A DNA stretch of 41,963 bases from an uncultured bacterium (GCA_905214425.1 CAJMLY010000018.1:1-41963), one strand, 5' to 3'; positions 31,327 to 40,005 are shown, numbered from the stretch's first letter. Notes: generated from the letters alone by a model not told the origin. Program-made: numbers and translations.

Positions 31327-32832
31327 ATGGCTTTGACCGACATCTCGCATCCCACCGACATTGCAATGCTCACCGATCTGTACGAACTCACTATGGCCCA
31401 GGGCCTGTGGGAGAGCGGCAAGGCCAATGAGCAGGGTTGTTTTACGGCGTTTTACCGTGACCATCCCTTTGGCAGCGCGTATGCCGTCATGTGCGGCACT
31501 GCCGAGCTGCCCGAGCTTGTCGAGAACCTGCGCTTTACGCCCGAGGACATCGACTATCTAGCTTCGCTCCAGGCTCCGGCCGGCGGCGCGATGTTTAAGC
31601 CTGCATTCCTCGACTACCTGCGCAACTTTCGTGCACACGTGAACATTGACGCCGTGCCCGAGGGCGAGCTCGTCTTTCCGCGCGAGCCCATGGTGCGCGT
31701 CACCGGCCCGTCGCTGGAGTGCCAGCTGCTCGAGACCGCGCTGCTCAACATCGTCGGCTTCCAGACGCTTGTCGCCACCAAGACGGCGCGCGTGGTGTTG
31801 GCGGCCGACGGTCGTCCCGTGGCCGAGTTTGGCCTGCGCCGTGCCCAGGGTCCCGATGGCGGCCTGGCCGTCGCGCGCGCGAGCTACGTTGCCGGCTGTT
31901 CCTCTACGTCTAATGTGCTCGCCGGTCGCCGCTACGGTATTCCCGTCTTTGGCACGCATGCGCACAGCTGGGTGATGAGCTTCGATTCCGAGCTCGAGGC
32001 CTTCCGCGCATTTGCCAAGTCGAGCCCCAAGAACTGCACGCTGCTCATTGACACCTACGATGTACGCGAGGGCTGCGAGCATGCCATTACGGTTGCCAAG
32101 GAGATGGAGGCGGCGGGCGAGCGCCTGTCGGCTATTCGCATCGACTCGGGCGACCTCGCCAAGCTGTCCAAGTATGTGCGCGGCCGTTTTGATGCCGAGG
32201 GCTTGCCCTATGTGGGGATCTCGGTCTCCAACGATCTGGATGAGTACACGATTCAGTCGCTGCTCGACCAGGGCGCGCCCATCGATAGCTTTGGCGTGGG
32301 CACCAAGCTCGCGACCTGCTACGACCAGCCGGCGCTGGGCGGCGTGTACAAGCTTTCCGCCCGCCGTGCGAGCGAGGCCGACCCGTGGACGCCGGTGGTC
32401 AAGCTCTCCGAGCAGCCCTACAAGCGCACGATCCCGGGCGTGCAGCGCGTGCGCCGTTATTACGACGGCTTTGGCGGCCCGGTCTGCGACATGATCTACG
32501 ACGAGGACCATCTGGTGGGGGAGGGCGCCGCGCGCGGCAATACCCTCGTGGCCGTGAATGATGCCGCCCTGGTGACCGACGTGTCGGAGCTTGAGTATCG
32601 CGAGCTGCTGGTGCCGATCGTGCGCGATGGCAGTGCAGTGGCTCCGCGTGAGAGCATCCAGGACGCGCGCGAGCGCTGTGTTTGGGCGCTCGATCATCTG
32701 GACGCAGCTTTCAAGCGCTTCCTGTACCCGCAGACCTATGTGGTGGGCATGGAGCAGGGCCTGGCTCAGGTGCGCGACGAGCTCGTGCGCAAGAACATGG
32801 CCGCGGCCTCGGCTTTCCCCTGGGCAAAATGA
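31327..32832 (+). CDS. pncB: nicotinate phosphoribosyltransferase
   Basis: 501 aa. Makes nicotinate mononucleotide from nicotinate and PRPP (ATP-stimulated), the entry to NAD salvage. The N-terminal MLTDLYELTMAQG is diagnostic, and GTHAHSWVM, IRIDSGDL and FGVGTKL follow the family order. GAAAGG precedes the ATG at 31327 although the frame is open for 230 bp upstream. proB begins 79 bp after the stop, in the same direction. Confidence 0.9.
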   Translation: MALTDISHPTDIAMLTDLYELTMAQGLWESGKANEQGCFTAFYRDHPFGSAYAVMCGTAELPELVENLRFTPEDIDYLASLQAPAGGAMFKPAFLDYLRNFRAHVNIDAVPEGELVFPREPMVRVTGPSLECQLLETALLNIVGFQTLVATKTARVVLAADGRPVAEFGLRRAQGPDGGLAVARASYVAGCSSTSNVLAGRRYGIPVFGTHAHSWVMSFDSELEAFRAFAKSSPKNCTLLIDTYDVREGCEHAITVAKEMEAAGERLSAIRIDSGDLAKLSKYVRGRFDAEGLPYVGISVSNDLDEYTIQSLLDQGAPIDSFGVGTKLATCYDQPALGGVYKLSARRASEADPWTPVVKLSEQPYKRTIPGVQRVRRYYDGFGGPVCDMIYDEDHLVGEGAARGNTLVAVNDAALVTDVSELEYRELLVPIVRDGSAVAPRESIQDARERCVWALDHLDAAFKRFLYPQTYVVGMEQGLAQVRDELVRKNMAAASAFPWAK

Positions 32833-32911
32833 TTCCTTGGGCGGTAGGGGCGAGTCACGCTCCCTTGGCCGCCAGCTCGGCCGTTCGCTGAACAGTTGAT
32901 TGGTTTGACGT

Positions 32912-34039
32912 ATGACGACTTCTCATAAAACGATGGTGGTAAAGATCGGCTCGTCCACGGTGGTGGGTGCCGACGGTAAGGTCAACCGCGCGTTTATCGG
33001 TGGCCTGGCAGATCAGGCCGCGGCCCTGCGCAAGCTCGGCTGGCGTCTGGTCGTGGTGAGCTCGGGCGCTATCGCCTGCGGCTATTCCGTGCTGGGCTTC
33101 GACCGCAAGCCGGTCGGCGACCTGCCGAGCCTGCAGGCCTGCGCCTCGGCTGGTCAGTGCATCATCTCGTCGGCCTACGACGAGGAGTTTCATGCGCGCG
33201 ACCTGCTCACCTCGCTCGTGCTGCTCACGCGCCACGATACGGCCCGCCGCACGTCTTACCTGCACGCGCGCGACGCTCTGCTGTGCCTGGTGGAGCTTGG
33301 CGTGGTACCGGTCGTCAACGAGAACGATACCGTTACCGTCGATGAGATTAAGTTTGGCGACAACGACACACTGGCGGCGCTTGTGAGCTGCCTGGTTTCT
33401 GCCGATCTGTGCGTGACGCTCTCGGACATCGATGGCCTCTATACTGCCAATCCGCATGAGGACCCCACGGCCGAGTTTGTTCCTGTCGTGCATAAGATCG
33501 ATGCCAAGATTATTGCCTCGGCGGGCGATTCTTCCACATCGGTGGGCACGGGCGGCATGATTACCAAGATTCGCGCGAGCCGCATCCTGATGACGGCGGG
33601 CATTCAGAGCGTGATTTGCTCGGGCGAGGAGCCTCATGCGCTCGTGCGCCTCGCCCGCGGCGAGAGCGTGGGCACGCTGTTTGATCCGCCGGCGGAGCGT
33701 CTGGACATCGCACCCCGCAAGCTGTGGATCGCACTGGGCGACAAGGCGCATGGCTCGGTGACGGTCGATGATGGTGCTGCGAAGGCGCTGGTCAGCCGTG
33801 GCTCTTCCTTGCTTGCGGTGGGTATTCGCGAGGTCGATGGCCAGTTTGCCGAGGGCGATGTGCTCGATGTGTGCGATCCGAGCGGTATGGTCGTCGCCCG
33901 CGGTATCGCTGAGGCCGATTCGGACGTGCTGGAGCTTGCTGCCGGTCGCCGCCAGGACCAGATCGCCGGCAACCGCCTGCTGGCAGACCTGGCCGAGAAG
34001 CCCGCGATACACAGGGATAATTTGATCGTCTTCGCCTAA
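32912..34039 (+). CDS. proB: glutamate 5-kinase
   Basis: 375 aa, full length including the C-terminal PUA domain. It phosphorylates glutamate at the gamma carboxyl, the first step of proline synthesis. The amino-acid-kinase core shows VVKIGSSTVV, VVSSGAIACG, VPVVNENDTV and FGDNDTLAALV. PUA-like residues ~268-350 (RKLWIALGDKAHGS, VVARGIAEADSD) follow. The start at 32912 has only a weak ribosome-binding site. It is separated from proA by a divergent hydrolase gene rather than forming the usual proBA operon. A strong nested terminator follows at 34054-34153. Confidence 0.93.
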   Translation: MTTSHKTMVVKIGSSTVVGADGKVNRAFIGGLADQAAALRKLGWRLVVVSSGAIACGYSVLGFDRKPVGDLPSLQACASAGQCIISSAYDEEFHARDLLTSLVLLTRHDTARRTSYLHARDALLCLVELGVVPVVNENDTVTVDEIKFGDNDTLAALVSCLVSADLCVTLSDIDGLYTANPHEDPTAEFVPVVHKIDAKIIASAGDSSTSVGTGGMITKIRASRILMTAGIQSVICSGEEPHALVRLARGESVGTLFDPPAERLDIAPRKLWIALGDKAHGSVTVDDGAAKALVSRGSSLLAVGIREVDGQFAEGDVLDVCDPSGMVVARGIAEADSDVLELAAGRRQDQIAGNRLLADLAEKPAIHRDNLIVFA

Positions 34040-34053
34040 CGGGTCGACGCTGC

Positions 34054-34153
34054 GCGCCGCCCAGAGCGACAATTTGTCATTCAAAAGGCGAGGCATGACC
34101 ATCAGGTCTATTCCTCGCCTTTTTCATGCCAACTTGTTCGCTCTGGGCGGCGC
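34054..34153 (+). terminator. nested terminator/large inverted repeat after proB
   Basis: The inner hairpin, an 11-bp stem AAAAGGCGAGG at 34083-34093 with its complement at 34114-34124, looks like a terminator with T's at the 3' end. It is enclosed by a perfect 16-bp inverted repeat (GCGCCGCCCAGAGCGA at 34054-34069 and complement at 34138-34153), so the whole ~100 bp can form a cruciform. Confidence 0.75.
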
Positions 34154-34251
34154 TCGCTTCTTTTGTTCGACCTACGATTTAAAGCCACTCGCTTAGGGGC
34201 GTTTTCGCTTTCCGTTCTCTACCTGCGGCATTGTCGTTGCTGGCACTTGTT

Positions 34252-34304
34252 CGGCACTTGGGGACGTTCCCTTTGTGCCGGCAGGTGGGGACACTCCTTT
34301 GCTA
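34252..34304 (-). repeat. GGGAC palindrome, family C, two units
   Basis: GGCACTTGGGGACGTTCC with GTGCC closes the first hairpin (34252-34278); GGGGACACTCC follows in the second unit (34288-34298). Both match 21351-21395. The element ends at the stop codon (34302-34304) of the minus-strand hydrolase gene, i.e. it lies directly after it in its 3' direction. Confidence 0.85.
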
Positions 34305-35720
34305 GAAGATCCGGCGCAGGTCTCCGCGGTTGAGGGCTTCGTCGAAGAGGCGCTTGAACACCACGCTGCCGTGCAAGCCGTCGTGCTCGAACTCGTTGGT
34401 CACCCAGGCATGCGAGTTGCCCACGCGGCTGAGCGTATCAAGCTGCAGGCCCGAATCCACGTACATGTCGTCGAAATACACCGCGGCCTGCAGGGGCACC
34501 TCGTTGCACGCCAGTCGCTGCGGGTCGTAGATCTTGTCCCAGCTGGTGTCTTCCATCAGCAGGTCCATGGCGGGCTTGAAGGGCTTGAGCTCGGGCATCT
34601 GCTCGAACATCCACGGGAACATGGCCTCGCCGGTAAACATGAGCGGGCGCGCGAGGGTGTCGAACTCGGCGCGGTGAGCCTTCTCTTCAGCCGCGGCCCA
34701 GCCAATGGGCATAGTGTCACCGTCGGCGTATATGAACTCCTGCAGCGTCCAATACAGCGGATTCGTGCGCGTGTTGGTGCGCTCGAAGGCGCGCATCAAA
34801 AAGCTGTCAGATACCGAGGCGTCGCAGGTCAGCGTGCCGTCGCCATCGACAAAAGCGTGATCGATAATCCAATGTATGCGTTCAAAGCTCGGCTTCATGC
34901 CAAAGTCGCTGCCCATGAGCTGTAGGCGCTCGACCGTCATCGGCGAGCCGTCGGGCAGCACGGGCTTCTGGGCCTCGAGCGCATCGGCCAGGGCTGCCAC
35001 GCGCTCGACGTCAGCGGGGTAGCGGTTGTAATACTGCTGCGTCTTGGCGGCCATGCGCGGGAAGGTGTGCGCGTAGACTTCGCTTGCGCTCGCCGGCACG
35101 TGGGGGATTCCGCCGCAGGTAAAGCTCGCCGCTACGCCCTCGGGGAAGAGCGACAGGTAGCTCAGCGTCAAAAAACCGCCGTAGCTTTGGCCGAGCGTGA
35201 CCCACGGCTTGCCTCCAAAGCCCACGAGGCGCAGGTACTCAAAATCGCGCACGATGGAGCTGGCGAGGTGGCGCTTGAGGAAGTCCGCCTGCGAGCGTGC
35301 TGTATCGGCGCCGGCGGCCGTTGCGCGGTCACCCAGTGCCTTGATCGTGTGTCCGTCCACGCAGCTACTGCGTCCGGTGCCGCGCTGGTCGGGAAGGACC
35401 ACGCGGAAGTGCTTGACGGCCTCCTCGATCCAGCCGTCGCTTGTGGGCGACAGCGGACGCGGGCTTTCGCCGCCGGGGCCACCCTGCAAAAACAGGAGCA
35501 GCGGCAGATCGTCGTTGATGCGGTCGGGCGCGCAAACCACGCGGTAGAAGAGCTTGATGCTCTCGGGCGCGCCGGCGATTGGTGCCGGCATAGCGCCGCG
35601 GCGCATGGTGCTGCCGACGGCCAGGAGCATCGGCTCCAGGCCGCGCCAGTCAAGGGGGATGTCGATGCTGTGGTCCTCGACGTAAAGGCCGGGGACGTGG
35701 TACGAAGTGATGAGGGCCAT
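34302..35720 (-). CDS. alpha/beta hydrolase, proline iminopeptidase-like (S33)
   Basis: 472 aa. GGPGGESPRP (oxyanion HGGPG-like), LPDQRGTGRSS and TLGQSYGGFLTLSYL (nucleophile Ser in GQSYGG, near residue 178) are the S33 proline iminopeptidase signature; a cap domain lies in the middle, and SHAWVTNEFEHDGLHG near the C-terminus carries the catalytic His. It probably removes N-terminal proline from peptides in the cytoplasm. The ATG at 35720 is preceded by GGAAGA. It sits between proB and proA, divergent from proA across 112 bp, suggesting shared control of proline supply (inference). Confidence 0.83.
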   Translation of the reverse strand: MALITSYHVPGLYVEDHSIDIPLDWRGLEPMLLAVGSTMRRGAMPAPIAGAPESIKLFYRVVCAPDRINDDLPLLLFLQGGPGGESPRPLSPTSDGWIEEAVKHFRVVLPDQRGTGRSSCVDGHTIKALGDRATAAGADTARSQADFLKRHLASSIVRDFEYLRLVGFGGKPWVTLGQSYGGFLTLSYLSLFPEGVAASFTCGGIPHVPASASEVYAHTFPRMAAKTQQYYNRYPADVERVAALADALEAQKPVLPDGSPMTVERLQLMGSDFGMKPSFERIHWIIDHAFVDGDGTLTCDASVSDSFLMRAFERTNTRTNPLYWTLQEFIYADGDTMPIGWAAAEEKAHRAEFDTLARPLMFTGEAMFPWMFEQMPELKPFKPAMDLLMEDTSWDKIYDPQRLACNEVPLQAAVYFDDMYVDSGLQLDTLSRVGNSHAWVTNEFEHDGLHGSVVFKRLFDEALNRGDLRRIF

Positions 35721-35832
35721 GTGAGTCTTCCGTTCGTTGCGGTGTTTCGGGTTGACCAATTCTACCGCCGCGGGCGAGGCCATGCGCAAATCGGCTACCA
35801 TGGTTGCAAACTTCTAGGAGAAAGGGCCGCCC

Positions 35833-37119
35833 ATGTCGGTCGATATAGCCACGTATGTCCACGATCTTGCCGTTGCCGCCAAGGCAGCGTCGGCCTCGCT
35901 TGCCACGGCGAGCGATGAGCAGCGCCAGGAGGCCGTGCGCGCCATGGCCGCAGCACTGCGCAACGGTGTCGACTCCATCGTCGCCGCCAACGAGCTCGAT
36001 ATGTCCGCCGCGCGCGATGCGGGTACCTCGGCCGGACTGCTCGATCGCCTGCTGCTGACGCCCGAGCGCGTCGAGGGCATGGCCGCCGGCCTGGAAAAGC
36101 TCGCCGAGCTGCCCGATCCCGTGGGCCGCGTGCTCGACCACCGCGTGCTTGCAAGTGGCGTGGACCTGACCCGTGTGAGTGTGCCGCTGGGCCTGGTCGC
36201 TATGGTCTACGAGGCGCGTCCCAACGTGACGGCCGACGCCGCGGGCATCTGCATCCGCACCGGCAACGCCTGCATTCTGCGCGGCGGCTCGCTGGCCTAT
36301 CACTCGTGTGCCATGATCGCCGAGCTGCTGGCCGATGCGCTCGAGGCCAAGGGCTTCCCGCGCGAGGCCGTGTCGATGATCGAGTCCACCGACCGCGAGG
36401 CCACTGGCGAGCTCATGAAGCTCCGCGGCGTTGTCGACGTACTCATTCCGCGCGGCGGTGCAGGCCTGATCCAGCGCTGCGTGCGCGAGTCGCTCGTACC
36501 GGTGATCGAGACGGGTACGGGTAACTGCCACATCTACGTGCATGAATCCGCCGACTTCGATAAAGCGCTCAACATTATCGTTAATGCCAAGACCCAGCGC
36601 GTAGGCGTGTGCAATGCCGCCGAGTCGCTGCTGGTCGACCGTGCTGTGGCCGATGCGTTTTTGCCTGCGGTCGTTGCCGTGCTGCACGACCGCGGCGTGC
36701 TCATTCACGGTGACGAGGACACGTGCGCTGCGTGCGCCGACGCCGGCTTTGTGGAGGGCGATGACTACGTCGCCGCGACTGAGGAGGACTGGGGTCGCGA
36801 GTACTTGGCTCTCGAGATGAGCGTGAAGGTCGTGGCAAACGAGGACGAGGCCATCGCACACATCAATCGCTACGGCACGATGCACTCCGAGGCCGTCGTT
36901 GCCGAGGACACGGATGCTTGCGAGCGCTTCCTGGATGCGGTCGATGCCTCGGCCGTGTACGCCAACGCCAGCACGCGCTTCACTGACGGCGGCGAGTTTG
37001 GCCTGGGCGCCGAGATCGGCATCTCGACCCAAAAGCTCCACGCCCGCGGCCCCTTCGCCGCCGAGGCCCTCACCACTTACAAATACAAGCTCCGAGGCAC
37101 CGGCCAGGTCCGCCCCTAA
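35833..37119 (+). CDS. proA: gamma-glutamyl phosphate reductase
   Basis: 428 aa, standard length. NADPH-dependent reduction of glutamyl-5-phosphate to glutamate semialdehyde, second step of proline synthesis. VPLGLVAMVYEARPNVT, RGGSLAYHSC, VIETGTGNCHIYVHE and RVGVCNAAESLLVD (catalytic Cys260) are the family motifs; the ending YKYKLRGTGQVRP matches. AGGAGAAAGG precedes the ATG. The stop codon TAA overlaps the start of the family B palindrome at 37117-37158. Confidence 0.95.
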   Translation: MSVDIATYVHDLAVAAKAASASLATASDEQRQEAVRAMAAALRNGVDSIVAANELDMSAARDAGTSAGLLDRLLLTPERVEGMAAGLEKLAELPDPVGRVLDHRVLASGVDLTRVSVPLGLVAMVYEARPNVTADAAGICIRTGNACILRGGSLAYHSCAMIAELLADALEAKGFPREAVSMIESTDREATGELMKLRGVVDVLIPRGGAGLIQRCVRESLVPVIETGTGNCHIYVHESADFDKALNIIVNAKTQRVGVCNAAESLLVDRAVADAFLPAVVAVLHDRGVLIHGDEDTCAACADAGFVEGDDYVAATEEDWGREYLALEMSVKVVANEDEAIAHINRYGTMHSEAVVAEDTDACERFLDAVDASAVYANASTRFTDGGEFGLGAEIGISTQKLHARGPFAAEALTTYKYKLRGTGQVRP

Positions 37120-37158
37120 ACCTACCAAAAAGGGACAGGTTTATTTTGGCAGGTTTTA
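37117..37158 (+). repeat. GGGAC palindrome, family B
   Basis: TAAACCTACCAAAA / AGGGACAGGTTTA loop / TTTTGGCAGGTT, one A-C mismatch in the stem. It starts at the proA stop codon TAA, with T-run and the shared 3' flank TTTTATCTG. Confidence 0.9.
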
Positions 37159-37169
37159 TCTGCGGTTTT

Positions 37170-37198
37170 GCCGGGCGACGCGTTCGCCCGGCTTTTTT
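37170..37198 (+). terminator. hairpin terminator after proA
   Basis: A 9-bp stem GCCGGGCGA (37170-37178) with its complement at 37184-37192, then six T's. It lies 12 bp beyond the family B palindrome, so proA has two terminator-like hairpins in series. Confidence 0.88.
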
Positions 37199-37290
37199 CT
37201 CCGTATGCCTTTTCTGCCTTTCGGCTTGAGCCGCGGCGATATACGATAGTGACACCGTGTCCTAGCACCGACTCACCTGGAGGTATTGCC

Positions 37291-37890
37291 ATGTCTCAGA
37301 CGCTTTCCGCCGGAATCACCCGTGACCGTGCGTTCGAACTGCTCAACGAGCACAACAAAGATCCGTTCCACATCACCCACGGCGAGACGGTCGAAGGCAC
37401 CATGCGCTACTTTGCACGCGAGTTCGACCCCGAGAACGAGGAGTTTTGGGGTATCGTCGGCCTGCTGCACGACTTGGATTGGGAGGAGCATGAGGACGAC
37501 CCCGTGAACCACACCATCTATGCTGCCAAGATTCTGGAGGGCGAGGGCGCATCGCCCGAGCTCATCCGCGCCATCCAGACGCACACGTCCGATTTCAACG
37601 CCTCGCTGCCCAAGCCCGAGTCGCAGATGGAGAAGATCCTATTTGCGTGCGACGAACTTACCGGCCTGATCGGGGCCGCCGTTATCATGCGTCCGAGCAA
37701 AAGCGTCATGGACTTTACGACCAAGTCGCTCAAGAAGAAGTTCAAGGACAAGCGCTTTGCCGCCGGCTGCTCGCGCGACGTGATTACGCAGGGCGCCGAG
37801 ATGCTGGGCTGGGAGCTCCCCGAGCTTTTCGACCGCACCATCGCGGCCATGCAGTCCTTCGCGCCCGACCGCGACACCTTCCAGGCCTAA
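37291..37890 (+). CDS. HD domain-containing hydrolase
   Basis: 199 aa. HITHGETVEG (His30) and LLHDLDWEEH (H60-D61) are the first metal-binding His and HD dyad of the HD superfamily; further His residues (HTIYAA, IQTHTSDF) complete the site. It is a metal-dependent phosphohydrolase of unknown substrate, probably a nucleotide. TGGAGG precedes the ATG at 37291, chosen over upstream codons in the same frame. Its TAA stop begins the family B palindrome at 37888. Confidence 0.85.
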   Translation: MSQTLSAGITRDRAFELLNEHNKDPFHITHGETVEGTMRYFAREFDPENEEFWGIVGLLHDLDWEEHEDDPVNHTIYAAKILEGEGASPELIRAIQTHTSDFNASLPKPESQMEKILFACDELTGLIGAAVIMRPSKSVMDFTTKSLKKKFKDKRFAAGCSRDVITQGAEMLGWELPELFDRTIAAMQSFAPDRDTFQA

Positions 37891-37927
37891 CCTGCCAAAA
37901 AGGGACAGGTTTTTTTGGTAGGTTTTA
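37888..37927 (+). repeat. GGGAC palindrome, family B
   Basis: TAACCTGCCAAAA, loop AGGGACAGGTTT, TTTTGGTAGGTTTTA with a G-T pair. It overlaps the stop codon of the HD gene and carries the flank ATCTG. It lies 170 bp before the RAYT transposase gene, in opposite orientation to the copy at 39141. Confidence 0.92.
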
Positions 37928-37932
37928 TCTGG

Positions 37933-37975
37933 GAAAACGCTTCCGTTGGACGTTATTCAGCGGAAGCGTTTTCTG
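37933..37975 (+). terminator. hairpin terminator after the HD gene
   Basis: A perfect 13-bp stem (GAAAACGCTTCCG at 37933-37945 with its complement at 37961-37973), loop TTGGACGTTATTCAG, then TGTTT. As after proA, it is the second hairpin in series. Confidence 0.8.
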
Positions 37976-38059
37976 TTTGACATGGTGACGTTGGCGAATG
38001 GCGGCGCCTCGCGGCAGGCAGCTGCGCTTCGCCGTACTCGTAACTCGGCAAGCGCGACG

Positions 38060-38818
38060 CTAGGACGCGTTCTTGATAATCCATGTCCCCAGTCCGGTCA
38101 ACAGCTGAACCTGCCTAACCGTTAACCCTTCTTTTCGAAGCGCGAGAATCGCCTCATTGCGAAGTGGCTTGGAGACGGATTTGAGTTCCGTCGGAGCACA
38201 TCCTGCGACACTCTGCACGATTGCCGTGCCAAATTCGCATAGATCTTCCTCGCGAACCTTGGCTGTTGCGCTGGGGCGATAGGGAAGCGACGGCGCACTT
38301 TCCATGAGCTGAAGGTATGAGCGAGGTGTTGGGAATAAAACACCGACAACGCTGCCGGTGACATGCGGCCGTGACCTGGCACTCATTAGATACTCGCGAT
38401 GGCTGCTCCAGGGATATTCGTCGTATGCCGCCAGTCCTGCTTTTTGTTGATTCAGATGAATGTATCGAATTGCCTCGAGTAAATATACTTCCGACTTAAT
38501 GGGCGAATCCCAAAACCGCTCCTGAAACACGTGGCCGATATGTCCCGTCCGCGCATTGTACCTGCCCGCATACGATACGGCTACCGCGTGCATCGCGTCG
38601 CTCTTGCGGTCGTCCGGATCGTCGATGAGCAGATGAATGTGGTTTCCCATAAGGCACCAAGCGATAAGCTCGATATTGTGTTTGGGGAGAATCGCATCGA
38701 GGATCTGAAGCATGGCGATTCGGTCCTCGGCATCGTCAAACAGCAATTGCCCTCCGTTTCCACGCAACGTGACGTGGAAATAACCGGTTGGTGACTTTGA
38801 ACGAGGTTTTCTCGGCAT
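38060..38818 (-). CDS. REP-associated tyrosine transposase (RAYT, Y1_Tnp/HUH)
   Basis: 252 aa. A single-strand-DNA transposase of the IS200-like HUH class. GYFHVTLRGN, LIAWCLMGNHIHLLI (metal-binding His60 and His62) and YLLEAIRYIHLNQQKAGL (nucleophile candidate Tyr119 or Tyr112) are in the family order, and YDEYPWSSHREYL follows. A C-terminal helix-turn-helix-like segment (LRNEAILALRKEGLTVRQVQLLTG) is a usual RAYT feature. The start at 38818 has AAAGGAGGGG; an earlier codon has none. Such proteins mobilise REP hairpins, and this gene lies between two inverted family B palindromes (37888 and 39141). Confidence 0.9.
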   Translation of the reverse strand: MPRKPRSKSPTGYFHVTLRGNGGQLLFDDAEDRIAMLQILDAILPKHNIELIAWCLMGNHIHLLIDDPDDRKSDAMHAVAVSYAGRYNARTGHIGHVFQERFWDSPIKSEVYLLEAIRYIHLNQQKAGLAAYDEYPWSSHREYLMSARSRPHVTGSVVGVLFPTPRSYLQLMESAPSLPYRPSATAKVREEDLCEFGTAIVQSVAGCAPTELKSVSKPLRNEAILALRKEGLTVRQVQLLTGLGTWIIKNAS

Positions 38819-39140
38819 GGCCCCTCCTTTAGCTTGGATGGGCTGAAGATACCTCATTCGGAGGCTTCGGTTGTCGAGATTCAGTTCACCGACCATAGCT
38901 GCTACCTGCCGAAATGTTATTGCGTTTTCAAATTGATGCTTTTTAATGGTAATTGAACAAGACGGGCGCGCTTGTTGTGGATGCGGGCGTTAGTTGCGTC
39001 GATCTGGACGGTCCCCCTCGCATGATGTCATCGCAAATGGGCTTCACGCATTTCTACGGCGATAGAAAAATGGCCGGGCGCTCACAAACAAAACGGAGAA
39101 CTCGGCCATTTACTGATTGTTTGTTGACGTTTGGCCAGAT

Positions 39141-39180
39141 AAAACCTGCCAAAATAAACCTGTCCCTTTTTGGCAGGTTA
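39141..39180 (-). repeat. GGGAC palindrome, family B (minus orientation)
   Basis: AAAACCTGCCAAAATAAACC / TGTCCC / TTTTTGGCAGGTTA. On the minus strand it starts at the CarD stop codon (TAA, 39178-39180) and carries the same ATCTG flank as the other two copies. It lies upstream of the RAYT gene and is inverted relative to the copy at 37888. Confidence 0.92.
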
Positions 39181-39663
39181 GTTGAGGGCGGCTTGGGCTA
39201 GGCGGGCTTCGGCGGCCTCCTCGGTGACGCCCAAGGCCACGGCGAACTCCTCGATGGAGCGGCGCTTGGCCTCCTTGAGTACGCGCATGTAGTAGGAGCT
39301 GGGTTTTTTATCAGCTTCCTCGGCCTGGCGAATGCGGTGCATCATGGTCTTTGCCACGCGGACCGTCTCGGGCGCGCCCAGCTTGAGCTGCTGCTTAAAG
39401 TGTGTCTCCTCAAGCGAGCTGTTGCGCTCGGTAAAGGTGTCGCACTCCAGCTCGTCATAGTGGCTCAGCAGGTGCTCGGCATCTTGCTGAGAGATGGCGG
39501 CGTGCAGACGGTCGGCCTGCGCCACGGGGTACATGAGGATCGTCTGCGCATGTCCCTGCTTGGTCTCGAGCAACAGCATGGGCTGCGGTGTGTCGTCCCT
39601 AAAACCGACGACGGTGCAGACTCCCTGGCCCGGATGAATGACGTGTTGACCGATTGAGAACAT
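39178..39663 (-). CDS. CarD family transcription regulator
   Basis: 161 aa. The N-terminus FSIGQHVIHPGQGVCTVVGF is the CarD/CdnL/TRCF RNA-polymerase-interacting domain, followed by a helical C-terminal domain (RRSIEEFAVALGVTEEAAEARLAQAAL). CarD proteins bind the RNAP beta subunit and stabilise open complexes, especially at rRNA promoters. The ATG at 39663 is preceded by GGAGGTAGC. The stop lies within a family B palindrome that presumably ends the message. Confidence 0.9.
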   Translation of the reverse strand: MFSIGQHVIHPGQGVCTVVGFRDDTPQPMLLLETKQGHAQTILMYPVAQADRLHAAISQQDAEHLLSHYDELECDTFTERNSSLEETHFKQQLKLGAPETVRVAKTMMHRIRQAEEADKKPSSYYMRVLKEAKRRSIEEFAVALGVTEEAAEARLAQAALN

Positions 39664-40005
39664 GCTACCTCCAACTTATACGAATTTACGTATGTCTAGA
39701 ATAACACGCTGACGTGCGCAAACCCGTACTTTATGCAGGAAAAGCACACAACTCTGATAGGTAAGAGTATTCGATAACAGACGCAGCTCATTCACACCTT
39801 TATGCATTTTCAACGCCTGCATAATCTGCAGGCAGACCGGCATCTTTGAGTGACTCCATACAAGCTGTAGTCATTTTTGTGCATATGCAATATCTATTAG
39901 CTTTACCCTGCGACAGTGCCCGTCGCTTGTGATAGAGTGCTACAAACTCTGGCTTTTGCCCTACGAGTGACCAAGAGCTCGGGGGCTTTAACACAAGGAG
40001 GATCT
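39664..40005. other. divergent intergenic region, 342 bp
   Basis: Between carD and argS. It is AT-rich and contains an ATACG/CGTAT inverted repeat (39678-39693) near the carD ribosome-binding site. A possible but weak argS promoter lies about 39909-39937 (CTGCGA, GATAGA). No coding potential. Confidence 0.4.
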
